Notes under the pieces: model-generated | What the model was told of the DNA's origin: nothing | The model's database searches: none | The model's input: the letters and a program-made list of their open reading frames with translations, nothing else | Source of the DNA: Aquimarina sp. BL5 | GTDB taxonomy: Bacteria; Bacteroidota; Bacteroidia; Flavobacteriales; Flavobacteriaceae | Direction: 5' to 3' | DNA length: 64,000 bases | Assembly (NCBI RefSeq): GCF_003443675.1 | Contig: NZ_CP031963.1 | Span: forward strand, 2,069,501-2,133,500 | Made by a program: the position numbers and the translations under genes | In this document: positions 31,790-39,689 of the stretch, piece by piece | How positions within the stretch are numbered: position 1 is the first letter of the stretch | How the letters are laid out: each line of letters begins with the position of its first letter

Positions 31790-34483
31790 TTGCAGAAAAC
31801 TTTGAAAACTGAGTATAATAAAAGATGTATCATTTTATTCTCATTACTATTTATGATACTTGGTGTTCGAGCACAAAAACGTTCAGCAGCATTTTATGAA
31901 ATTGTAGGTGCTAAAAATTATACGGATACTGACAAAAAATCTGAAATTGAAATTTTGTTAAAAAAACACATAAAAAACAAAGATTCTTTGCAATACGGAA
32001 TTGATTTAACTGCTTTTTCATATTGGCTTCATAATCATGGATATTTCTACGAAAGCATTTCGAAATCGGAGAAAGCAGTTGATTTTTATAAAACTTATAT
32101 GCCCTATAATAAGAAACTTCATATAGGTAATCTTAGAATATTAGGAAGATCATATTCAAACACTAAAGATTATACCAATTCTAATCGCGCATATTTTGAA
32201 ATTATTAAATTAAAAAACATCAATGGTGGATTTGGCACAGCATACCAAAACATTGCAGAAAACTATCAAGCAGAGGGTAATTTCCATACTGCCTCTTCTT
32301 ATTACGAAAAAGCCATTGAAGAATTTAATAAAGAAAAAAAAGACAGAAAGTTGTTTAATACGATCATAAATTCATCTATAAATTATCAAAAAATTTTAGA
32401 TGATAAAAGTATTCAAAAAGGAATCGCACAGCTGAAAACACTAGATTCTTTAAAGTCTAAAGTAAATTTTGATCTCTATGACGAATTTTTAATAAATGAA
32501 ACACTTGGAAATCTGCACAATTATGAAAATCTATTTGATACATATACCTGTCTTCCTTACTATAAAAAAGCACTTTCAGTTGCTAAAAAATTAAAAAACA
32601 ATCGACTCATTTCTTCTGTTTACAGTAATATTGGTAATATTTACTATAAAGTTAATAACGATTCTGCTCTATTTTATTTTAAAGAAGCTCTAAAACCTAC
32701 TCATAACAACATTGTACAAGCTGCTCGAATTCATTATATGATAGGTCTTACTAATGTTGATAAAAAAAAATACGACCAAGCTTATAAATCCTTCAGTAAA
32801 TCACTGCATACATTAAGACCAAAACAACAAACAACTAACTCCGAAGATAAGTCCTTACACATATCAATTCTTAAACAATTAGCAATCACTTTGATCAAAA
32901 AACAGGGAAATGATAGAGCATCAAAAAATCACATTGAAGAGGCACTTAAACATTTAAAAGAAGCAGATAAACTAATCGATTTGATAAGACTTGAAAACAC
33001 ACATAGAGAGTCTAAATTGTTTTGGAGAGAACAAGCATCTGATCTTTATATTAATTTAGTGAAAATTTACTTTCTACTAGATGACCCTAAATCCGCATAC
33101 TATTATTTAGAAAAGAACAAAGCATTATTGCTATTAGAAGACTTAACTGAAGAACGATCTAAAGTATTCTTTAATATTCCTGATAGTATTTTAAAAAAAG
33201 AACAGGAACTAAAACGAAAAATTGCGAAGGCTCAAAATGATCTTATATCTCTCAAAAAGAAGGATAACAAATCAATTCGTCTTTTTGATATTAAAGAAGA
33301 ATATGAATTATTTATGGACTCTTTACGACATAAGCATCCTACATATTATAAATCCAAAAAGGACACCAACATCTTGTCTTTTGATGAAGTTATTATACAA
33401 GCAAAAACAAAAAACACAACCTTCATTCATTATATCCTTAATGATGAATCAGGGTATGGATTAGCTATTTCTGAAAATGAACAAAAACTATTTGAAATAC
33501 AAAATATTCAATTACTTCAAAAACATATTTCCGAATTTAATGTACTTGTATCAAAACCGTTTTCTTCTAACACGGATAAAAAAGAATTTCAAAAAATAAG
33601 TAAAGAACTATCTAAAAGCCTATTACCAGATAATTTATTTAAACACAAAGAAAACAAAATCATTATCATCCCGGATAACAATTTACTAAGCCTCCCTTTT
33701 GAAGCTTTAAGCGGTAAAAAAGGAAACTATTTAATTGAGGACCATGACATAAGTTATGCCTATTCTATTTCTTTTCTAGAACAGAACAAAGATTTAAAAA
33801 GAACTTACCGAAAAGAGTTTTTAGGTTTTGCGCCCGTTCAATATAATACATTACCAACTCTTAAAAATAGTTCGAAAGAAATAAACACTTTAGCAAAAAA
33901 ATTTGATAGCGATATCTTACTAAAAGAGGAAGCTTCATCACAAAACTTATTAAATTCTTTATCAAATTATAAAATCATTCATCTTTCTACCCACGCAAAT
34001 GCTAATGATTCTATTATACCTTGGATAGCAACCAATACCGAAAAAATTACATTAAATGATATTTATAGCACTAAAAACAATGCAGAACTCGTAACCTTAA
34101 GTGCCTGTAACACCTCTTTAGGGAAATTACAAAAAGGAGAGGGTGTTATGAGTCTGGCTCGAGGTTTTTTTAATACAGGTGCTAATAGCTTGGTCTCTAC
34201 TTTATGGAAAGCGGATGATCAATCCACACAGGAAATTATTACTGACTTTTATACATATCTAAAAAAAGGAAAATCCAAGTCAGAGGCTTTACGACAAGCT
34301 AAACTCATCTATCTTAAAAACCATTCATTAAGTGAAGCTTCGCCGTATTACTGGTCTTCGCTTGTTCTTATTGGGAATCCTGAACCTATGTATTCTTCCA
34401 TAAATACTTGGTATCTACTTATTGGAATCCTCATTTCTTCTCTTATTATATTTTTTATTTTCAAAAGATTTTCAAAAAAATAA
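31790..34483 (+). CDS. TPR-CHAT protein (caspase-like protease), membrane-anchored
   Basis: 897 residues starting at a TTG (an upstream stop leaves no ATG). A signal-like hydrophobic start (CIILFSLLFMILGVRA) is followed by TPR repeats over about residues 60-420 (FGTAYQNIAENYQAEGNFHTASSYYEKAIEEF) and a coiled region. The CHAT domain occupies roughly 530-850: His in KIIHLSTHANAND (near residue 735) and Cys in LVTLSACNTSLGKLQKGEG (near 773), the caspase-type dyad, plus GVMSLARGFFNTGANSLVSTLW. A C-terminal transmembrane helix (WYLLIGILISSLIIFFIF) ends in a short basic tail. CHAT proteases act on protein substrates after specific residues; the substrate is unknown. Confidence 0.9.
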   Translation: MQKTLKTEYNKRCIILFSLLFMILGVRAQKRSAAFYEIVGAKNYTDTDKKSEIEILLKKHIKNKDSLQYGIDLTAFSYWLHNHGYFYESISKSEKAVDFYKTYMPYNKKLHIGNLRILGRSYSNTKDYTNSNRAYFEIIKLKNINGGFGTAYQNIAENYQAEGNFHTASSYYEKAIEEFNKEKKDRKLFNTIINSSINYQKILDDKSIQKGIAQLKTLDSLKSKVNFDLYDEFLINETLGNLHNYENLFDTYTCLPYYKKALSVAKKLKNNRLISSVYSNIGNIYYKVNNDSALFYFKEALKPTHNNIVQAARIHYMIGLTNVDKKKYDQAYKSFSKSLHTLRPKQQTTNSEDKSLHISILKQLAITLIKKQGNDRASKNHIEEALKHLKEADKLIDLIRLENTHRESKLFWREQASDLYINLVKIYFLLDDPKSAYYYLEKNKALLLLEDLTEERSKVFFNIPDSILKKEQELKRKIAKAQNDLISLKKKDNKSIRLFDIKEEYELFMDSLRHKHPTYYKSKKDTNILSFDEVIIQAKTKNTTFIHYILNDESGYGLAISENEQKLFEIQNIQLLQKHISEFNVLVSKPFSSNTDKKEFQKISKELSKSLLPDNLFKHKENKIIIIPDNNLLSLPFEALSGKKGNYLIEDHDISYAYSISFLEQNKDLKRTYRKEFLGFAPVQYNTLPTLKNSSKEINTLAKKFDSDILLKEEASSQNLLNSLSNYKIIHLSTHANANDSIIPWIATNTEKITLNDIYSTKNNAELVTLSACNTSLGKLQKGEGVMSLARGFFNTGANSLVSTLWKADDQSTQEIITDFYTYLKKGKSKSEALRQAKLIYLKNHSLSEASPYYWSSLVLIGNPEPMYSSINTWYLLIGILISSLIIFFIFKRFSKK

Positions 34484-34605
34484 ATTTTTTTGGGTAACAG
34501 AACAATTCTTCCTGAACTACTCTATGAAAACTCATTCGCGAAGAGTAGACAAAAACTTGATTGTCATTAAATGTTCAAGAGTACAAAACACAAAATTCAG
34601 AAATC

Positions 34606-35925
34606 ATGAATAATCACAAATTAAAAATTTTATACATTTTCATTTTTATACTTGCTACTTTTTTTACAGCCTGTAATAAAGATGAAATTAATGAAGGATT
34701 AACAGATCAAGAAAGTGAAATACCACAAGACGAAACCTTGTTATCCAAAGATCAGCTTGGCTTAGAAGTAGCAAAAAACTTAGCGAAAAATTTATCCAAC
34801 GCTGAGTTAAGGGATTTCATAAAGGCCAAAGCTTTAGAAGCTTTTGATGGAGATTACAATTTTTTAATTGAAACTTCGAAAAATGAAAATATCACCAATA
34901 AAAAAAGTGGTCAACAAATACTTTTTTCGAATTTTCTTTCTGAAGGAGATATTAATGATTCATCAAAAAAGAGCAGTACAACTTCTCAACTAATGAATTC
35001 TATTAAAGTAAACTATCCATTATTACAAATTGCATTACCAGAATTTGATAATCATAAAGTGGCAGATTGGGATACAGAATCATCTATACCTTTGGTTGCT
35101 TATCTTCCTTTACATATTAAAGATGATGTTATACCTGCTTATGATGTAGAAGGAAACTATTATCAACTTAGTGCCTCTACACCACCAGAAAATTTAGTTA
35201 TTGTTGTAAAACAAAATGAAAGAGTAACAGTTCTAGATAAAAGCACTAAAAATAGATCAAACATATTTGATAACTGCGAAATCATCGCGCCTGCATTTCA
35301 TCAAAATGACACCAATGAGTATCATTTTACTGATGATCTTATGAACCAGGCTAGTCTTTGTTCCGGTGGCGGTGGAGGATCTGGTGGCGGAGGAACCGGA
35401 GGTGGATCCGGCAATACTGGATGCGATAGAGATAGAAAATCGGGCAAAGACCGATTAAACAAATTAAAATTTAATTCGATGCCATCATTTAGAGAAATTG
35501 CAGAATGGCACGATGGTGCTGTAGAACTCGAGCTTACTGCAATTCTAGGCACAGGTACTAATACTTTTAAAGACGTAGTAAAAAGGTTCAACGGTAGAAG
35601 AGGTCAATTCAAAAACTGTAGCGTATTTAATTGTAATCCAGAATGGTTTGATTTGTACAACACGGAAATTGATACGTGGGATAAGGATATCTATGGAGAT
35701 AAAATGTTATATATATGGGTTGAAAAAGATGGAGGTGGTCAAATACCTTTAAAATTTAGTTTATCAACAAAAATTAAAGGATTCAATGCTAAAATAAATT
35801 CGACCATTACAATCAAATTTGAGGATGATGAAATAGGTCAATCTATTATCGAATATTGTGATAATACTGATGGAGACGGATATACCTATAATACCGGATT
35901 AATGAAATTTCAGGTTAGGCAGTAA
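34606..35925 (+). CDS. Large lipoprotein with Gly-rich linker
   Basis: 439 residues from the ATG at 34606; a TTG start upstream adds an implausible extension. It has a lipobox (FFTAC) and an acidic NKDEINEGLTDQESEI start. A N-terminal helical segment (GLEVAKNLAKNLSNAELRDFIKAKALEAF) and a beta-rich central part follow. Then comes a poly-Gly/Ser linker flanked by Cys (CSGGGGGSGGGGTGGGSGN), and a C-terminal domain with CNPEWFDLYNTEIDTWDKDIYG. I recognise no family. It begins 122 bp after the CHAT gene, on the same strand, and ends at a terminator. Confidence 0.75.
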   Translation: MNNHKLKILYIFIFILATFFTACNKDEINEGLTDQESEIPQDETLLSKDQLGLEVAKNLAKNLSNAELRDFIKAKALEAFDGDYNFLIETSKNENITNKKSGQQILFSNFLSEGDINDSSKKSSTTSQLMNSIKVNYPLLQIALPEFDNHKVADWDTESSIPLVAYLPLHIKDDVIPAYDVEGNYYQLSASTPPENLVIVVKQNERVTVLDKSTKNRSNIFDNCEIIAPAFHQNDTNEYHFTDDLMNQASLCSGGGGGSGGGGTGGGSGNTGCDRDRKSGKDRLNKLKFNSMPSFREIAEWHDGAVELELTAILGTGTNTFKDVVKRFNGRRGQFKNCSVFNCNPEWFDLYNTEIDTWDKDIYGDKMLYIWVEKDGGGQIPLKFSLSTKIKGFNAKINSTITIKFEDDEIGQSIIEYCDNTDGDGYTYNTGLMKFQVRQ

Positions 35926-35974
35926 CTAATAAGAAATAGATTTTACTAATAAATTAATTTCTAAAAAACTTGAT

Positions 35975-36015
35975 AAGCTCTTTACCCAATAATAAGGGTA
36001 AAGAGTTTATTTTTT
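35975..36015 (+). terminator. Terminator closing the CHAT/lipoprotein unit
   Basis: CTCTTTACCC and GGGTAAAGAG flank an 8-base loop and are followed by T-rich sequence. It is about 50 bp after the lipoprotein stop. Confidence 0.8.
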
Positions 36016-36034
36016 AGTTACTAAATTATAAAAC

Positions 36035-36144
36035 GTTTGGTTTTGCAAAAAAAGTAAAATCATGCGCTTCATACCAAAACCTATGTAGTAAACCATACAG
36101 AAAAAGAATCAAAGTTATTACAACAATTAATCATAAAACCCTAA
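36035..36144 (+). pseudogene. Truncated, frameshifted copy of the 5' end of the O-methyltransferase gene
   Basis: Compared with 36541-36660, the segment keeps the pre-start TTTTGCAAAAAAA, the ATG context (ATGCGCTTC against ATGCACTTC), and a 20-base exact run (GTAAACCATACAGAAAAAGA, from 36088). Peptide VNHTEKE..LLQQL is conserved, but a 10-bp deletion shifts the frame and an in-frame TAG stops translation after eight codons. It ends about 30 codons in. The fragment and the GG-precursor gene sit between the lipoprotein and the intact gene, so the island junction probably involved a duplication of this flank. Confidence 0.72.
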
Positions 36145-36171
36145 TAATCAAATTATAATCCGTATTTTAAG

Positions 36172-36195
36172 GGACACATAAATTTTGGAGTGTCT
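36172..36195 (+). promoter_or_regulatory. Shared upstream element before GG-precursor gene 2
   Basis: ACATAAAT-N4-GAGTGTCT, with GAGTGTCT at 36188-36195, 48 bp before the ATG. It pairs with the element at 28530-28552. Confidence 0.5.
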
Positions 36196-36235
36196 ATAAC
36201 AGATCCCGAAAAAATATTTCTTAAAATCAATACAC

Positions 36236-36445
36236 ATGAAAAAAAGTATCTTAAAATTACAAGGAGCTGAAGAATTAACTAAAAATGAACAAAAAATTAT
36301 CAACGGAGGACGTTTAAGACCCTCTGGTAATTGTGGTGGTCGCGGAGACATTGAATGTTGTGGAACTGCAAACTGGCAATGTGGAACAGATGATCATTGC
36401 GATGGAGGAATTCTAATAGGTAATCAAACTTGTGGTTGCTTCTAG
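36236..36445 (+). CDS. GG-leader peptide precursor 2 (bacteriocin-like, Cys-rich core)
   Basis: 69 residues. The leader MKKSILKLQGAEELTKNEQK ends IINGG, a standard double-glycine site at residues 24-25, with the hydrophobic pattern of the Bacteroidota leader class. The core is 44 residues starting RLRPSGNCGGRGDIECCG and ending QTCGCF, with seven Cys; CGTDDHCDGG lies in the middle. Gene 1 (28596) has the same leader logic but a shorter core of different sequence. It has its own terminator (36465-36496). No exporter or modifying enzyme is nearby; the adjacent O-methyltransferase is an ordinary catechol-type enzyme rather than a typical tailoring partner. Confidence 0.8.
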   Translation: MKKSILKLQGAEELTKNEQKIINGGRLRPSGNCGGRGDIECCGTANWQCGTDDHCDGGILIGNQTCGCF

Positions 36446-36464
36446 ACTGTTTAAAAAATAATAT

Positions 36465-36496
36465 AGCCAGGATAGATAATAATCCTGGCTTTTTTA
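36465..36496 (+). terminator. Terminator after GG-precursor 2
   Basis: AGCCAGGAT-agataata-ATCCTGGCT followed by T-run: a 9-bp stem and a typical intrinsic terminator. Confidence 0.87.
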
Positions 36497-36542
36497 TGAC
36501 CCAATAATATCAAATAAAACTTTATTTTTTTTCATAAACTTT

Positions 36543-36550
36543 TAGCTTTG
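36543..36550 (+). promoter_or_regulatory. -7 box of the O-methyltransferase gene
   Basis: TAGCTTTG, an exact TAnnTTTG match 16 bp before the ATG. The equivalent position in the pseudogene copy is degraded (TGGTTTTG). Confidence 0.55.
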
Positions 36551-36566
36551 CAAAAAAATAATTCCT

Positions 36567-37208
36567 ATGCACTTCCTTCCTGAAGCACTAGATACATATG
36601 TGGTAAACCATACAGAAAAAGAACCTGAATTACTACAACAGTTAACTAGAGAGACGTATCAAAAGATATTACAACCACGTATGCTTAGCGGTCCTTATCA
36701 AGGTCGTGTTTTGAGTATGCTTTCTAAATTAATCAATCCAAAAAACATTTTAGAAATAGGGACCTATACTGGTTACTCAGCCTTATGTCTGGCAGAAGGG
36801 ATACAAAAAGACGGTGTTCTAAATACAATTGATATCAACGAAGAACTAGAAGATTTTCAGCGTAAATATTTTGACCTTTCTTCTTATGGTGACCAAATAC
36901 ACCAACATGTTGGAGATGCCACCGTGATCATACCTAATATGGAGGTAAAGTTTGATCTAGTTTTTATTGATGCGGATAAACCAAATTATTCAACCTATTT
37001 TGAATTAATAATAAATAAAATGAATTCAGGTGGAATTATTTTATCCGACAACGTTCTTTGGAGCGGAAAAGTGATTCAAGATGTTGCTGAGGATGATCTT
37101 TCTACCCAAGCACTTTTGGCTTATAATAAATTACTTGCAGAAGACAAGCGTGTAGAAACGGTATTGTTACCTATTAGAGATGGATTAACAATTAGTAGAG
37201 TCTTATAA
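36567..37208 (+). CDS. O-methyltransferase (catechol-type, SAM-dependent)
   Basis: 213 residues. Motif I is NILEIGTYTGYSALCLAEG near residue 72; DLVFIDADKPNYSTYFE near 131 holds the metal and catalytic Asp residues of the Methyltransf_3 family; IILSDNVLWSGKV near 155 is the conserved metal-site Asp-Asn. Length is typical. The likely substrate class is a catechol or phenol; the true one is unknown. A duplicated 5' remnant of this gene lies at 36035-36144. Confidence 0.9.
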   Translation: MHFLPEALDTYVVNHTEKEPELLQQLTRETYQKILQPRMLSGPYQGRVLSMLSKLINPKNILEIGTYTGYSALCLAEGIQKDGVLNTIDINEELEDFQRKYFDLSSYGDQIHQHVGDATVIIPNMEVKFDLVFIDADKPNYSTYFELIINKMNSGGIILSDNVLWSGKVIQDVAEDDLSTQALLAYNKLLAEDKRVETVLLPIRDGLTISRVL

Positions 37209-37418
37209 TACACCCACACTTTATATTTGAAAACAGAATAAACTATCCCGATTCAAGCATACGAGGTATTCAATGGAAAATAGTTTCTAAAATTCCAAAG
37301 CACGCTTCGAGGTATTGGACATGAAATCCCACTGAAAAAAACGAGATTAGTTCAACTATCTATTTTGAATGCATTGTCATACAACTTTTCATCCGCCTAG
37401 ACGGATCACTAATAAAAA

Positions 37419-37444
37419 AAGTGGAATCCATAGAGATTCCACTT
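37419..37444 (-). terminator. Terminator of the subtilase gene
   Basis: AAGTGGAATC and GATTCCACTT stem; on the minus strand it is followed by a run of seven T. It is 39 bp past the protease stop. Confidence 0.83.
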
Positions 37445-37482
37445 CTTACATGTATTAGTAACTACAATTGCTAATTCACTTA

Positions 37483-38976
37483 TTATTGTACCGCTTTTAA
37501 TGCATCTATATTTCCATAACCGAACTTACTATTACGATTAGGATAAAACTCCCCAGCTCTTTTTAACTTGTCCAATACTTGTGCTCTAGACATATTAGGA
37601 TTACGCGACCAAACTAATGCTGCAATACCCGCTGTCATAGCTGTTGCTACAGAAGATCCTCCAACATAAGATTGTGCACCATTATTAAATCCTAATACCG
37701 GTACGGTTCTATTAGTATTACTAGCTCTCTGCATAATAATAGTAAAATCAATTTTATTACCATCGTGACAAATATCACAACGATTATATCCATTATCTTT
37801 TAATCCTGTCACAGCCACCGTTTCACTCATACTTGCTGGAAATATAACACCATACCAATTCGTAAAAGTAGTAGAAGTTCCACCAGCTGCCATGATCATT
37901 TTACCTTTTCCATATGCATATTTTACAGCATCTTTCACATTACCAATTGACCAAGGATATCCAACTGACATTGAAATTATTTTAACATCACTTCTATTTC
38001 CTAATGCCTTTAGTGCATTACTAACTCCTTTACGCTCGTGATAATCGTTTAAAACAACATCTTCTGTTCCTCTATATGCTACCAAATTAGAGTTGTATGC
38101 AACACCAACTGGCATAAAATCATTATTACGTGGTGATGCTATAGCAGATGCCATCTGAGTTCCATGACCACATCTATCATTAGGTCCATCTATATTATTT
38201 GACCACCACCAAGGAGAATCAATAAATGTCCCAAACCGCTGTACAGATCTACCATTAGAGGCCCCATCATTAAATCCATTTCCCAAAAGGTTTTGGTTAG
38301 CAGATAAGCCAGTATCTATAAGACCTACTGTAATTCCAGCTCCAGTACTAAGGCTCCAGGCATCGTCAATATTATGATTTTTGTAGTTCCAAGGTAGTCT
38401 CGCATTAGGTGAGATCACACTATAATCGCCACTATTGATTGATTGTCCACTTTGACTGCAACCAGCGGACTTTTGTTGTGTTTCCTGCTTAAGGTAGAAT
38501 CCATATCCATTTGGTTCTAGGTAGCGAATATTGTCCATTGCTTTTAACTCTACAATCGTTTCCAATTTCGTAACTCTTACATCTAAAACATTCAATGTAC
38601 CATCTTGTGATACCTGAACATTGGAACGTGTAACTCCTTCCATATTTTGTACTGCACTATATATGCTTTCTATAACATTGTTCAATCTAGGAGAGCGCTG
38701 AGTACCGTCTATAAAACTTTCTCCCTTTTCTCCAAAACCGATTGTTAACACTTCTCCTCCATGCATCACCGCACTATATAACATATTGGCAGAAGCATCT
38801 TTCGTCCAATCTAAATCACCATTCTGTTTAAGTTGTTTTTCTATGAAAGCGTTTATTTCTTCAATGGAGAGAATTTTTTGGGATTCTGAACTTTCATCAA
38901 TGATTTCGGCTGAGTCTTCTTGAGAACATGATAGGACAAGGAATAGCCCTAAAACTAGCGTAATAATTTTTTTCAT
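37483..38976 (-). CDS. Subtilisin-like (S8) serine protease, lipoprotein
   Basis: 497 residues with a lipobox (LFLVLSC, Cys17). A propeptide-like segment of about 170 residues precedes the peptidase domain. The catalytic triad is legible: Asp in VGLIDTGLS (near residue 216), His in RCGHGTQMASAIA (near 268) and Ser in GGSSVATAMTAG (near 441). The oxyanion region is MIMAAGGT. The domain has two Cys pairs (CDICHDG is odd for the family). No type IX C-terminal domain is seen, so it is anchored by lipid. It acts alone with its own terminator. Confidence 0.92.
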   Translation of the reverse strand: MKKIITLVLGLFLVLSCSQEDSAEIIDESSESQKILSIEEINAFIEKQLKQNGDLDWTKDASANMLYSAVMHGGEVLTIGFGEKGESFIDGTQRSPRLNNVIESIYSAVQNMEGVTRSNVQVSQDGTLNVLDVRVTKLETIVELKAMDNIRYLEPNGYGFYLKQETQQKSAGCSQSGQSINSGDYSVISPNARLPWNYKNHNIDDAWSLSTGAGITVGLIDTGLSANQNLLGNGFNDGASNGRSVQRFGTFIDSPWWWSNNIDGPNDRCGHGTQMASAIASPRNNDFMPVGVAYNSNLVAYRGTEDVVLNDYHERKGVSNALKALGNRSDVKIISMSVGYPWSIGNVKDAVKYAYGKGKMIMAAGGTSTTFTNWYGVIFPASMSETVAVTGLKDNGYNRCDICHDGNKIDFTIIMQRASNTNRTVPVLGFNNGAQSYVGGSSVATAMTAGIAALVWSRNPNMSRAQVLDKLKRAGEFYPNRNSKFGYGNIDALKAVQ

Positions 38977-39306
38977 TTTAATATAAATTAATGAGTTTGT
39001 GTGTTATTAATGTTTTGAGGTAGCTAAATCCTAAAAACATCAAATAATTATCATTTAGTTAATTTAACCCCTAATTTATTAAATAAAATCCAAATATTAA
39101 CACATTACAATGAAAGAATCTTAAAAAAATTGTTATTACTATGCTTGCATAAGACTAAAAAACTGTCTCAATTACCAATGTTCATAAGGGTTTTACAGAA
39201 AAAGACTACAAAATAAGATCACCTTAAAAAAAGAGTGATTTTTTTAATAAAACAACAAAAATTAAGATTATAATTTATCTAAATGACAAATCTATAGTGT
39301 GGTAGA
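38977..39306. other. Spacer upstream of the subtilase gene
   Basis: About 330 AT-rich bases without a convincing ORF. Near its right end is an ATCAC / GTGAT hairpin (39218-39239) followed by TTTTTTT on the plus strand, which may terminate tatA transcription from the other side. Confidence 0.45.
39218..39246. terminator. Weak terminator-like hairpin past the tatA stop
   Basis: Five-bp stem ATCAC/GTGAT, 12-base A-rich loop, long T-run on the plus strand. On the minus strand, where tatA is transcribed, the following run is weaker. Confidence 0.4.
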
Positions 39307-39600
39307 TTAGAACTTACGCTTTACAGGACCTGTAACGTCTTCAATATCCTTTTTTACTTGAGTTATTTCTTTTTTGATATCAGAAGTAATGGAAGTAGGT
39401 ATATCGGTATCAATACCGTGCTTTTCTGCACTTTTGGTAATTTCGGATTTAATATCGTTAGTAGCATCCTTAACAATGCGCATTCCTTTGCCCAAACCTC
39501 TAGCGATTTCAGGTATTTTATCAGCGCCAAAAACCATAACCAATATAAATACTATAAAGGCTATCTCTGTTCCGCTTATGAATAATGGTAATGCTATCAT
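39307..39600 (-). CDS. tatA: Sec-independent translocase component TatA/TatB
   Basis: 97 residues. An N-terminal hydrophobic helix (GTEIAFIVFILVMVFGADKIPEI) is followed by the family signature (KIPEIARGLGKGMRIVKDATND) and an amphipathic helix, ending in a charged tail. It forms the pore-like element of the twin-arginine pathway. TatA and TatB cannot be separated by sequence alone here. tatC is not adjacent. A -7 box close to the ATG suggests a very short leader. Confidence 0.88.
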   Translation of the reverse strand: MIALPLFISGTEIAFIVFILVMVFGADKIPEIARGLGKGMRIVKDATNDIKSEITKSAEKHGIDTDIPTSITSDIKKEITQVKKDIEDVTGPVKRKF

Positions 39601-39607
39601 AACACTG

Positions 39608-39615
39608 CAAATATA
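39608..39615 (-). promoter_or_regulatory. -7 box for tatA, close to its ATG
   Basis: TATATTTG on the minus strand ends 7 bases before the ATG at 39600; a transcript would be leaderless or nearly so. Confidence 0.45.
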
Positions 39616-39632
39616 GCTACAATAATGTACAG

Positions 39633-39665
39633 AAAAAAGCCGTTCGCAATCACGAACGGCTTTAA
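39633..39665. terminator. Terminator of the M1 peptidase gene
   Basis: GCCGTTCG-caatca-CGAACGGC with A/T flanks on both sides; on the minus strand it is followed by TTTTTT. Confidence 0.85.
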
Positions 39666-39689
39666 TTTATAATTTAAAGGTTTTTTAAC

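Noticed and set aside
36062-36085. An eight-codon peptide from the ATG at 36062
   Set aside because: It is the frameshifted start of the O-methyltransferase remnant, not an independent gene.
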